Assembly: GCF_022693705.1 (NCBI RefSeq)
Contig: NZ_CP094288.1
Location: forward strand, 1,754,526 to 1,818,525
Origin: Infirmifilum sp. NZ
GTDB lineage: Archaea; Thermoproteota; Thermoprotei; Thermofilales; Thermofilaceae
Length of the DNA stretch: 64,000 nucleotides
Direction of reading: 5' to 3'
Made by a program: the position numbers and the translations under genes. This document shows positions 51,518-59,657 of this stretch, piece by piece. The notes under the pieces were generated by a model that saw nothing but the letters and a program-made list of their open reading frames with translations, was not told the origin of the DNA and searched no databases. How positions within the stretch are numbered: the stretch's first letter is position 1; each line of letters opens with the position of its first letter.

Positions 51518-52999
51518 ATGAGAAAAAGAATAAATTTTGAAAAACCTAAGTATTTTAATGTGGATCCCTTGTTTGAGCTCCTCGGGAGTTTGGTTGGTCT
51601 TGCCCAAAATATTGCTAAGAGCAGCAATTTCACTTTCGCGAGGAATTTCCCTCACTTCGCTGAACATGGCTCCGACCATGGGGAATTCGTGGCAAAAAAC
51701 ATTGAGGCATTCCACTCGTTTACCCCTCCCTCTTATGCTAGAAACAGCCCTTTCATAACTTCAGAAGAGCTGAGGCTTTTCAAGATCGCTGGCTACCTGC
51801 ACGACATCGGCATGTGCACATCCCTAAAACTGCTCGACCGTATAAACGTGGACTTAAAACATGTAGAGCAGACATCTACAGAGTCCTTCAGAAAAAATCT
51901 CACTAAAATGAGGTGGGAGTTTAAAAGCAACATTAGAAAAACATTCTGCCTTGATGAAAGCAGGTTATGCTACCGTGAAGATCTATTTCTGCCCTACCCT
52001 ATTAGTGGTGGGGACTTCCCGCTCCACGTAAAAGCCCTAAAGCTGGCTACGGAGAGCGTTGTGAGAGCGCTCCACTCGTGGATAAGCGGAGCAGTTTTAA
52101 ACTCATCCTGGTTCACGAATGAAATTCTGAGTAGAAATATCGGACAGGTTAATGAAGAGTTGATAAAAGCTCTAGCCACGCTAGCCGAGTACCACTCTTC
52201 AAAGACTGAGCTCGAGAAAGTCAGAGAGGTGGAAAAGATGGATAAGCGCATGGAAAAGAACGTGGAAATGCGAAAACTTGTAGCCATCTTGAGATTCATC
52301 GATGCAGTAGATGTCAGGAGAGAGCGCGCATACTTTCACAAGTTCCCCGAGCTTATAGGAGAAGTGTTAGAGACCGACGCGACGCAGCTTAAGCACCTAG
52401 TTTTTAAAACGCCAGTAAAGGAAGCGCGCGTTCGCACAGATTGGAACCAAAACTTCATCGTTGCTGAGATAAAATATGACTTAGGCTCAACTTACTCTCG
52501 CGTAGATCCAAGGCTCCTGGTGCTGTACTCGATTCTCTTTGAGGTCGGCGGGAACATCGGGAAAGATTACATAGCGTTTACAAACACACTCCGAAACCTC
52601 GGCTACACTGGCATAGCTGATCGCGTTGCGCTCAGCGTAGCTATAGGCAGTCGAAGTTTCACCCTCAACCATGAGGCGGTAGAAAGGCTCAAGAGTTTAT
52701 ACAGGGAAGTGGAAGAGAACGCCCGCGAGTTTTCTGATGAGGATTTTAGAGGTGAGATCTACTCGAGCTTCAGAGAGTCCCTTAAAGCAACAAGAATGAT
52801 AAACGGGCTTATCTACAACAAACCAGAGCTGAAGCTGAGCCCTTACGACATTGTAGCGCTTCTCTCGCAAACCGTAGACAGCGAAGAGGAGAACAATAAG
52901 CACGCGCTGGAACACCTTCAGGAGGCTACACACATCGGAGCCCACAACATTGAGGAATTCTACGAACGGTTCGTGGATGAATACTTAAGGCCTATTTGA
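51518..52999 (+). CDS. HD-domain phosphohydrolase
   Basis: 493 residues. The HD metal ligands appear in order: His in HGSDHGEFVAKNIEAF, HD in AGYLHDIGMCTS, His in LATLAEYHSSK and Asp in LRFIDAVDVRRERAYF. The C-terminal half is helical with a hydrolase-dimer look (EEFYERFVDEYLRP at the end). Related proteins hydrolyse nucleotides or cyclic nucleotides. The substrate is unknown. In a phospho-signalling region it might act on a nucleotide messenger or be an HD phosphatase. Its stop overlaps that of the convergent membrane-protein gene by 8 nt. Lower GC than the metabolic genes on the left. Confidence 0.75.
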   Translation: MRKRINFEKPKYFNVDPLFELLGSLVGLAQNIAKSSNFTFARNFPHFAEHGSDHGEFVAKNIEAFHSFTPPSYARNSPFITSEELRLFKIAGYLHDIGMCTSLKLLDRINVDLKHVEQTSTESFRKNLTKMRWEFKSNIRKTFCLDESRLCYREDLFLPYPISGGDFPLHVKALKLATESVVRALHSWISGAVLNSSWFTNEILSRNIGQVNEELIKALATLAEYHSSKTELEKVREVEKMDKRMEKNVEMRKLVAILRFIDAVDVRRERAYFHKFPELIGEVLETDATQLKHLVFKTPVKEARVRTDWNQNFIVAEIKYDLGSTYSRVDPRLLVLYSILFEVGGNIGKDYIAFTNTLRNLGYTGIADRVALSVAIGSRSFTLNHEAVERLKSLYREVEENAREFSDEDFRGEIYSSFRESLKATRMINGLIYNKPELKLSPYDIVALLSQTVDSEEENNKHALEHLQEATHIGAHNIEEFYERFVDEYLRPI

Positions 53000-53279
53000 C
53001 GATGAGCTGAACAAGCCCCTCCCAAAACTCCCTATCCCTCATAATAATGTAAGCTACATACAGCGACCAGAGAGGTACTACATCGAAGAAAGGCAGTAAG
53101 TCAAAGAGCAGGATTAAGAGCCTCCAAAGGCTGAACCTACCCTGTAGCAACCTCATAATCGCAAACGCTGTGGCTACGTCTAAGAGCGTTTCGATCGGCT
53201 GAAAGATAGCAAGCATGTCCAATGCATCGTTGAACGCTGCCAGAGCGAGGGCCAAAAGGTACCTTTCAACCTTCCTCAA
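52992..53279 (-). CDS. YkvA/DUF1232-like small membrane protein
   Basis: About 95 residues from TTG 53279. Hydrophobic helices AFNDALDMLAIF and TLLDVATAFAIMRLL, then LLILLFDLLPFFDVVPLWSLYVAYIIM, where the DLLPFFDVVPL motif recalls the D-x-IP-D segment of DUF1232 (YkvA) proteins. The start overlaps the end of the upstream gene by 14 nt, suggesting coupling. A longer version from 53324 would overlap it more. Function unknown. Confidence 0.55.
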   Translation of the reverse strand: MRKVERYLLALALAAFNDALDMLAIFQPIETLLDVATAFAIMRLLQGRFSLWRLLILLFDLLPFFDVVPLWSLYVAYIIMRDREFWEGLVQLIVK

Positions 53280-55275
53280 GCACTTTTTCCCCTGAACTCT
53301 CTGCTTTCCGTGCAGTCTTCGCATGCTTCAGAACTTCCTCAAGGAAGCTCTTCTCATCAATGACCCCCCTAAGCAAGAGGGACGCGTACTTGTCGACATC
53401 CTCCGATTCGATGGGTGCCGCGGTGAGTGAAAAACCGGTGAAAATAGTGTCAACAAGCGTTTTAAGGAGAGGCTTTGCAGCATTGTAGAAGAGCTCACCT
53501 GTCTTCAAGTCAACGAGCACAGTGTGCTTGTGCGGGTTAGGGTCTCGCTTAGCCTCTGTTGTAGACGGCGAATCCCAGCCTGTTGGAGACGCAAATATTA
53601 TGATGTTTTCCTCCGCATCCTCCACATTAATCCCCTTTATCATTTCACGAGCCTCAGCAAGCGAGAGAGGCCTGTGGTCGACAAGGTTTCTGTAGAGTTC
53701 GCTGACTCGGGCGAGCGAAAACACGTATACCTTCACAGTCGCTTTCCTTAAAACACCTCCACCAACAGTGATAACTGTGTACAAGTTAGAGGGGAGCTCT
53801 TTAAGCCGCTGCTCGTCGACGGGAACACCGGTTTTTTCCAGCTCCTTTTTAAACTCGCTTAGGTTGAAGAGTGGCTTAGGCTCCTCCACCTTAACTCTTC
53901 CCATTTCCTCAAGGTTTTTACTGGAGCCTATCACCCAGTTTATGAACTCTCTCTCGAGGATCCACGCGAGCTTCGCTGTGGTGGACGCTACGATCTCCGA
54001 CACCGTTGCAGGCCTTATCTGGATGAAATCTTCACGATCCTCGACGACAACGGTCTCCGGGTCTTCAAATATCACCGTTACTTCTTCATCGCCTATCTTC
54101 CTAGTACTCCAGCGTAGATCTTGGTGAATAAACACCTGCTTCGGCATCCTCTTTATCTCGGGGACGAAGCCCGAACCAATGACGTATCCTAGAAAAGCGC
54201 TCACACCCGCTTTAGCGAGCTCTGACATGAGGTTTTCTGGTGAAAACTCTAGCTGAGAAGCTCTCTCTTCCACCACCCCCTCTTCCTTGCCCTCAACCTT
54301 ACCGTGCTCAGCGAGTGTAGGCTTCCCCTCGCCGGCAGGCTTCAGAGGCTTCAGCTTAACGATCGTCGAGTCAAACTGGTAGGGCTTGATGCTAGTGCCC
54401 AACAGGACCTCTATCACCACGGGTGGTAGCTCTAGCTCTTCCGGCGGAGCCTTCAGAAAGTACTCATAGGTCGCTTTTTCCCCGGGACCTAAGCGCCCTT
54501 GCCAACCCACCTCTACCCCGGGTTGGAGAAGCAGATCCTGCGGCAGGCTCTCCCTAGCCCTGAGCTCCACATAGTCGTCGCTCCTGTTCTCAACAGTCAC
54601 AGTTACACGGTACCCGTCCACTCCATTGACAGCCCCTCTCTCGACCTTTCTCTCGACCTTGATTTCCGGAAGTTTCTTCACAATGATCTTCACGCCCTCA
54701 AAACTCTTCGAAAATTCCTCACCACCCTCGAAAACAGCTTTCACGGAGACGCTTTTGAGGCTGGTCACACCTGGGCTCAGCCCCTTAACCTTGAGCGTTA
54801 GGCTTTTCTCCTCTCCCGGAGCTAGCTCAACTCTTCCCTCGTAGACTTTGCCTCTATCAAACTCGACACCGCCCCCAGCCTCCACCCTCACATCCACTGT
54901 CGCCCGCCTCCAGTAGGGGTTTCTCACAAGCACCCGAAGTGTGGCCTCGTCCCCAGGGTAAACGACCACCTCTCCGCTACTGTACCCCACCTCCACCTCC
55001 GGTTTTGCCTCCAAAAGCTGCGCAACCCTTTTTAGTTTGGCCTCAACCTCCCTGAGTAAGGCAAGGAGCTCTTGCTCGTGATTCCTATGAAGAGACGAGC
55101 TGGGGACTTCCTCTTTTAGCTTCTTCCACGAGGTTTGATACCTTTCTAATTTTTCAGGCTCTTCGGCGAAAATCTCTACGAGATCGTACACGGAACTTTT
55201 TAAAATTAAACCGAGCTCTTCTCTTATGCGTCGCTTAAGCTCAAGATACCTCCTCAGCCTATCAGTAAAGCTCAC
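53266..55275 (-). CDS. Large multi-domain protein: coiled coil, Ig-like repeats, unknown C-terminal domain
   Basis: 669 residues. Residues 1-90 are helical/coiled coil. Two to three CARDB/Ig-like beta domains follow (GYSSGEVVVYPGDEATLRVLVRNP; GYRVTVTVENRSDDYVELRA...WQGRLGPGEKATYEYF), and about 330-630 is an unrecognised alpha/beta domain (FIQIRPATVSEIVASTTAKLAWILE; NIIIFASPTGWDSPST). The end carries a SHOCT-like pattern (LLLRGVIDEKSFLEEVL). There is no signal peptide despite extracellular-type Ig repeats, so these domains probably act in the cytoplasm as partner-binding modules. The GTG start overlaps the upstream gene by 4 nt (GTGA). Confidence 0.65.
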   Translation of the reverse strand: MSFTDRLRRYLELKRRIREELGLILKSSVYDLVEIFAEEPEKLERYQTSWKKLKEEVPSSSLHRNHEQELLALLREVEAKLKRVAQLLEAKPEVEVGYSSGEVVVYPGDEATLRVLVRNPYWRRATVDVRVEAGGGVEFDRGKVYEGRVELAPGEEKSLTLKVKGLSPGVTSLKSVSVKAVFEGGEEFSKSFEGVKIIVKKLPEIKVERKVERGAVNGVDGYRVTVTVENRSDDYVELRARESLPQDLLLQPGVEVGWQGRLGPGEKATYEYFLKAPPEELELPPVVIEVLLGTSIKPYQFDSTIVKLKPLKPAGEGKPTLAEHGKVEGKEEGVVEERASQLEFSPENLMSELAKAGVSAFLGYVIGSGFVPEIKRMPKQVFIHQDLRWSTRKIGDEEVTVIFEDPETVVVEDREDFIQIRPATVSEIVASTTAKLAWILEREFINWVIGSSKNLEEMGRVKVEEPKPLFNLSEFKKELEKTGVPVDEQRLKELPSNLYTVITVGGGVLRKATVKVYVFSLARVSELYRNLVDHRPLSLAEAREMIKGINVEDAEENIIIFASPTGWDSPSTTEAKRDPNPHKHTVLVDLKTGELFYNAAKPLLKTLVDTIFTGFSLTAAPIESEDVDKYASLLLRGVIDEKSFLEEVLKHAKTARKAESSGEKVLEEG

Positions 55276-55688
55276 ATCCGGCCACCCAACTCATGCGATT
55301 TAAGCTCTATCTCAAGGAGTCTCCTTTTATAGTAGTTCACGAGCATCGTGAATGTTCCCCTGGAGATGCGCCTTTCCGAGAAAGCCTTACTCACCTCCTT
55401 TATTCTCTGCATGTAGTAGTCCCTGTACCACATGAGCATCGAGTACTCCCAGATCTCACGTGCAACAGCATCCAGCGTCGCGGCATCCACCTGCCCGTAT
55501 TGCTTTAATGCCGTCTCATAGACCTGCTTCCTTACATCCTCGAGTTTGGGTGGTTTCTCTACCTCCCGGCCTAAAGGTATGAATGTAACCCGAGGCGGGA
55601 CCAGAACAGTTCGAGAGCCCTTTTTCCGCCCAACCAGAAGCCCGGCGGCAAACGCGCCTAGAGGGAGCCACGCGGACAACCCTACCAC
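55272..55688 (-). CDS. Small membrane-anchored helical protein coupled to the multi-domain protein
   Basis: 138 residues. An N-terminal membrane helix (LSAWLPLGAFAAGLLVG) is followed by GRKKGSR and a helical domain (LEDVRKQVYETALKQYGQVDAATLDAVAREI), ending in a SHOCT-like element (AFSERRISRGTFTMLVNYYKRRLLEIE). Its stop overlaps the next gene by 4 nt, indicating a stable pair of products. GTG start at 55688. No family recognised. Confidence 0.65.
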   Translation of the reverse strand: MVGLSAWLPLGAFAAGLLVGRKKGSRTVLVPPRVTFIPLGREVEKPPKLEDVRKQVYETALKQYGQVDAATLDAVAREIWEYSMLMWYRDYYMQRIKEVSKAFSERRISRGTFTMLVNYYKRRLLEIELKSHELGGRM

Positions 55689-55781
55689 CTTCCTAACGAT
55701 CTAATCATTAGTTCTTTACCGGTGTCTAATAAACAATGCTATAAACCTCACTCGATGAAAGCGTACACTTAGGAAAGGGGG

Positions 55782-56750
55782 CTACCCCAGACGCCTCAAA
55801 ATAATAGGCTCCTCCATGCCAGCCACTTTTACCCTTACTTCTCCGAAAACTTTAACGTAGTTGCCGGAGCGCTGACCGGGAAATCTAGCAACCCCACCGC
55901 TGTGAGAAATTTCGGTTGCGTTCTTGCCCACATCAAAAAGGAGGATTGAGCTACTGTCTATCTCGCTAAGAAGGCCTCCTATCTGCTCCCTCGACACGGT
56001 CCGCGGTACAGTACTTCCGAATACATACAGTGTTCCCTTCTTATGCTTCACGACAACGTCGCGTTTAAACTCTCCTGCCGCGGAATTCAGCTCTTGTATC
56101 AGCGAGAGAACCCCTTGGTAGGTATCAGCGTCGAGCTCGTAGATCACAAGCCTGTTCGTGTCCCCGTCTCTTCCAAGCAGAAAGGAAGCAACACCTGAGA
56201 TTGTAGCCCTTTCGCCCCTGTACTCAACCGAGACAATGAAGCTCTGACTCGGGATCTTTGTCTCCGTTTCACGGGTGACAGTTATTGAAGAGGGAGACGC
56301 GGAGGGCGTACTCTCCGTTTCCAAAAAGATTTGATTTTGAGTCTCTTCGCTAAGCACTTCTATAATCATATTTAGCGAGTCTATTAAGCCTTCGATGAGG
56401 TCAATGATGTTCTTGGCTGCGAGTATAAAACTGTCTCTGAGATCCCTACTCTCACTTAAATTCAGAGAAGTGAAGGCCGGGTCCTCTGATATTCTATCGT
56501 CTAACAACTTATAGAGTGTGTCCAGCTCACTCACCAAGTCTTCGAGAGCTTCCCTCAAGCGCTCGTTGCGTATCCTGCCAGTGATTTCGCCAAGAACCAA
56601 TTGAACGTTAGTATTAGCGCGCCTAACCATCGAGTATATATCCCTTACTAGCCCCCCTTCTTCGGCTCTACTCCGTATCTCCACGAGTTCCCGGTAAGTA
56701 CGGTTTAAAAACTCTCTCAACTGCCTCAAGCTTCTAACTTCTTGAACCAT
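55782..56750 (-). CDS. Helical-domain plus FHA-like protein (divergent)
   Basis: 322 residues. The N-terminal 140 residues are helical (RQLREFLNRTYRELVEIRSRAE; LDTLYKLLDDRISEDPAF; SRDLRDSFILAAKNIIDLIEGLI). After a Ser/Thr-rich linker, a beta domain follows that resembles a degenerate FHA fold (ISGVASFLLGRDGDTNRLVI, where LGRDGD matches the FHA GR loop, but the S-x-x-H motif is not evident). The N-terminal half parallels 59658-60668 (LREFLNRT, DTLYSFLEEK, RELQGYI), so the two are paralogs. A phosphothreonine-binding role is doubtful here. It could have become a dimer partner. Confidence 0.65.
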   Translation of the reverse strand: MVQEVRSLRQLREFLNRTYRELVEIRSRAEEGGLVRDIYSMVRRANTNVQLVLGEITGRIRNERLREALEDLVSELDTLYKLLDDRISEDPAFTSLNLSESRDLRDSFILAAKNIIDLIEGLIDSLNMIIEVLSEETQNQIFLETESTPSASPSSITVTRETETKIPSQSFIVSVEYRGERATISGVASFLLGRDGDTNRLVIYELDADTYQGVLSLIQELNSAAGEFKRDVVVKHKKGTLYVFGSTVPRTVSREQIGGLLSEIDSSSILLFDVGKNATEISHSGGVARFPGQRSGNYVKVFGEVRVKVAGMEEPIILRRLG

Positions 56751-56804
56751 AACTCTAATGGGATTACCGAAAAAAATATACTTAAGTTTTTCGAGGAAAA
56801 CTGC

Positions 56805-57053
56805 TCAGGACTTGAGAGCAGCTATCGCCCTCGTAATTCTATTGAAGCTGTCCTCTTTTATGATCCCTCTCGAGTAAAGCTCGTAAACCTCTCTCTCAAG
56901 CTGTTCGAGCTCCTTGCGGGTGAGCTCTCTTTTCTTCCCATCCTTAATTTTCATTATAAGATAGGTGGTTGAAGCACCTGCAGCGGCCCCCGCGGCAATT
57001 TTAATAATATCCTTCACAAGCTCTTCAGGTAACTTGATGGTTGGCAACTTCAT
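56805..57053 (-). CDS. Small Gly-rich membrane protein with SHOCT-like tail
   Basis: 82 residues from ATG 57053 (MKLPTIKLPEELVKDI), a Gly/Ala-rich hydrophobic helix (IIKIAAGAAAGASTTYLIM) and the SHOCT-like end LEREVYELYSRGIIKEDSFNRITRAI. The start is supported by the TATA candidate GTTTAAAAATGCG (57073-57085, minus strand) 20-30 nt upstream, which lies inside the longer in-frame version from 57110. Same plan as 48432-48881. Confidence 0.65.
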   Translation of the reverse strand: MKLPTIKLPEELVKDIIKIAAGAAAGASTTYLIMKIKDGKKRELTRKELEQLEREVYELYSRGIIKEDSFNRITRAIAALKS

Positions 57054-57171
57054 ACAAAAAATCTCTGAAAAACGCATTTTTAAACTTTTTCGAGAATAAG
57101 CCCTCCTCACAGACTACGCTTGCACTCTCAAGTGGGGACTAACCTTGCTTTCCAACCGCAAAGATGAGGCT

Positions 57172-57603
57172 CTAAAGCTCGGGCATCGCCTTAGGCTCGT
57201 AAATAAGCAGGGCGAGCACGATCAGGGAAAGACCTATCACCGATAAAAAGTTCTGGACAAGGAGCGATATCGCCAGGTCGGGCAAAACTATTTTGAGCAT
57301 TTTTCTCTTACCTTCAACTGTTAATGTCCCATTGTTAAGCTCTCTAAGCCGCCTCTTGGAGATATAAGCTATAACCAGAGAGTATACAGCTGCAACGGCC
57401 ATGCCCGCGGAGAGGGCCAAACCGATAATGTACGCGCCTTCACCGAACAGGCCGAAGAGAAGGCTCGTTGCAAGCGAGAACATGCCGAGGACAGCTAGAG
57501 CCACTACCACGGATTTTACGAAGTCCGCCACGGCTACGACGAAAAGGAGGGTTGAGCCCAGCTCAGCCAGCCTAACAGCAAACGAGTTGAGCGCGCCTCT
57601 CAT
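57172..57603 (-). CDS. Four-helix membrane protein, unknown
   Basis: 143 residues: LGSTLLFVVAVADFVKSVVVAL, LGMFSLATSLLFGLFG, AYIIGLALSAGMAVAAVYSLVIAYI and NFLSVIGLSLIVLALLIY, with a charged cytoplasmic loop (SKRRLRELNNGTLTVEGKRKML) between the last two. The ATG at 57603 lies 33 nt after the end of the frame-restored M48 peptidase, so they may be cotranscribed. No family recognised. Confidence 0.55.
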   Translation of the reverse strand: MRGALNSFAVRLAELGSTLLFVVAVADFVKSVVVALAVLGMFSLATSLLFGLFGEGAYIIGLALSAGMAVAAVYSLVIAYISKRRLRELNNGTLTVEGKRKMLKIVLPDLAISLLVQNFLSVIGLSLIVLALLIYEPKAMPEL

Positions 57604-57731
57604 AGCGAGACCCCCTGAGTATCGTGCCTATAGGATTCATCCGAGCCTAAGGGTGGCCGACACCCGCCACCTGAACCCCGCGCTGTCGATGTGAAACCTC
57701 AGAGTATTAGGACCCAGCTTGACGACGGGCG

Positions 57732-58883
57732 TCACATCCCACTCCACGCTACCCCCTCGCGCACTTTAACCCGCGCGTCGTCTAAAACCCTGTAACCGTT
57801 GAGCTCGAGGGTTGCGTGCCTTTCGATCCACGGGTCGTTGATGGGGACAGCCTTGAACGAGAGGTTGGCGGACTTCACCTCCCTTGGGAGGTAGACTGTT
57901 CTCTCCAACCAGTTACCTTTCCGGTACGGGAGACCACCGTAGTACACCCGGTTCGCGAACACGGGTACCGTTTGACCCGACTCGGCTGAGTTGAGCTTGG
58001 CAATAATGTCATGGAAAACCTGCGAGTTGTAGAACGTCTTGAGCTCCCGCAACCGGTACGGCACAAACGGGTGCGATTGCTCGAGCTCGGCCAGTTTAAC
58101 TAGAATGCTCCACGTTACCTCCTTATCCACTTGAGACACATAGCTATCGACATCAACCTCGCTCACGTCTTTTGAGCGAAGGTGAACCTTTAGGAGCGCC
58201 TTTTGAGACGCGTCCAGCTTGCCCGAGCAGATAAGGCCAGCCCTGTCACATGTAAACTCTGCAGCGTGCAACCACTTACTCAAGGCAACTTTAAGAAGTG
58301 CGTTCCCAACGATATAGGCCGGTAGCCCGAGTAAGTCTGGGAGACCTAGGCTCGCGAGGTTCGCGAGAGCATAAAGCGCCGTAGTGTACACCAAGTGGTT
58401 GCTCTTGATGTGCCCGAACTCGTGCCCGATCACGAACTTCAACTCATCATCCTCGAGGTTCGAGACAACCTCGCTACCAATGACAACGATAGGCTTCTCA
58501 TCGGATCCAATGCTGAAGGCGTTCCAGCCCTCAGGGAGCCTCCCTGAGACGTAGACTTCCGGGAGCCTAGGGAGCGAAAGCCTCTCCGCGCACTCCAGCA
58601 CGAGCCTGTGAACGCGTGGGTAGTTCTTCTCGCTCACTTTGACGTAGTGACCGATCGCGGCGATTCGCTGGAACGAAGCTACAAGGTTTGAGACCAGCTT
58701 CATAAGCGCAGGCAGGAATACAGTCGAATCTATGAAGTTCTGCGCCTCCCTGTCCAAAGGGTGCTCGTACTCCTCGGGGTAAATGTACCTCGTCTCGCTG
58801 ATGCTCAGGTTGCCCCCACAGTACAGGCAGAACCTCGCGCTCTCCGGGTTTAGCCTGCCGCAGACGGGGCAAACACTCTGCAT
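57732..58883 (-). CDS. M48 (HtpX-like) metallopeptidase with N-terminal zinc ribbon; 3' end frameshifted
   Basis: 383 residues as written. It begins with a zinc ribbon CPVCGRLNPESARFCLYCGG. The M48 catalytic site is VIGHEFGHIKSNH (HExxH), with the third ligand in AEFTCDRAGL. Unlike HtpX there are no strong N-terminal membrane helices. A hydrophobic stretch (LYALANLASLGLPDLLGLPAYIVG) lies after the site. The C-terminal 90 residues are beta. At a G5 run near 57755-57760 the frame ends soon (GVAWSGM). Adding one G gives REGGSVEWDVTPVV and continues 40 residues to a TGA at 57637-57639. So a full-length protein would be about 415 residues. The two zinc ribbons elsewhere (40303-41451, 37164) suggest a shared partner. 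Confidence 0.85.
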   Translation of the reverse strand: MQSVCPVCGRLNPESARFCLYCGGNLSISETRYIYPEEYEHPLDREAQNFIDSTVFLPALMKLVSNLVASFQRIAAIGHYVKVSEKNYPRVHRLVLECAERLSLPRLPEVYVSGRLPEGWNAFSIGSDEKPIVVIGSEVVSNLEDDELKFVIGHEFGHIKSNHLVYTTALYALANLASLGLPDLLGLPAYIVGNALLKVALSKWLHAAEFTCDRAGLICSGKLDASQKALLKVHLRSKDVSEVDVDSYVSQVDKEVTWSILVKLAELEQSHPFVPYRLRELKTFYNSQVFHDIIAKLNSAESGQTVPVFANRVYYGGLPYRKGNWLERTVYLPREVKSANLSFKAVPINDPWIERHATLELNGYRVLDDARVKVREGVAWSGM

Positions 58884-58990
58884 GTTCCCGTAACATACTC
58901 AGCTTAGATGTTTATAATTTTTTTGAAGAGTCGTAGGAGCGCTGTTAAAGGCTCTGGCACGCACTGCACGAGAAGGGGCTCGTGCGAGGC

Positions 58991-59398
58991 CTAAAGGTCA
59001 GATGAGGGGCCCTTCACTGAGCGCCGAAGCGCAGTAGCTAGCTTGAAGCCCGCGAGTGCTCCTATGGACGAGAGGACCATACCCTTCGCGACCCAGAACA
59101 GGATGAACGCGCTACCCAGCTCCGGGATAAACTCCGGAAGACGGAGCATTGATGCGGACGCCTTGAGCAAGCTCAGAACTATAAGCCCGGAGATACCGTC
59201 CCCCACGAGGCTCCCCACAACGCTCATCACTATGCTCTCCAAGTAGGAGGACGCGAATGCGAAGCCTGGAACGAAACCGGCGAGGAGCTCACCTGCGGGA
59301 CCCAGGTAGTCGAACAGCACGTGGATAGCAATTGCTACAATGCTTCCGAGAAGCAAGCGACCCGGCCGCACAGCGGATCGCGCCCCCTCCTGACTCAT
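58991..59398 (-). CDS. Small polytopic membrane protein, unknown
   Basis: 135 residues with three to four membrane helices (LLLGSIVAIAIHVLFDYLG; SYLESIVMSVVGSLVGDGISGLIVLSLL; AFILFWVAKGMVLSSIGALAGF). ATG start. Small residues (Gly, Ser, Ala) dominate the helices, and one Asp (GDG) sits in the second. No family recognised. It is on the minus strand, divergent from the FHA and kinase genes. Confidence 0.55.
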   Translation of the reverse strand: MSQEGARSAVRPGRLLLGSIVAIAIHVLFDYLGPAGELLAGFVPGFAFASSYLESIVMSVVGSLVGDGISGLIVLSLLKASASMLRLPEFIPELGSAFILFWVAKGMVLSSIGALAGFKLATALRRSVKGPSSDL

Positions 59399-59423
59399 CG
59401 AAATTAAACCCCCCGTCCTTCTA

Positions 59424-59546
59424 TTAAAAGCCGTCGAAGAGGTTCAATAGCGTGTTTCCCAGAGCAGTGTACACCCCTTGCTTCAGCCACATGAGGAAAC
59501 TCCTCAAGACCGGCGTTACGCCTCTAGTCACTAGCCGTGACCGCAC
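59424..59546 (-). CDS. Possible 40-residue protein
   Basis: Short open frame on the minus strand from GTG 59546, containing TRGVTPVLRSFLMWLKQGVY and ending ALGNTLLNLFDGF. The sequence forms a plausible amphipathic helix, and the stop lies 26 nt before the next gene's ATG on the same strand. No ribosome site or TATA element is clear, and the frame is open a further 16 codons upstream without a start. It could be a real small protein or the remains of one. Confidence 0.3.
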   Translation of the reverse strand: MRSRLVTRGVTPVLRSFLMWLKQGVYTALGNTLLNLFDGF

Positions 59547-59657
59547 AAAGAGCGTATGGAAAAGGTTGTTTTTGAGTCACGCGAGAACCGGTTGAACTAA
59601 ACCAAAGATATCTTCTTGAAAAAGCTTAAGTATATGCTTAAAGAAAGTGCTATAGTG

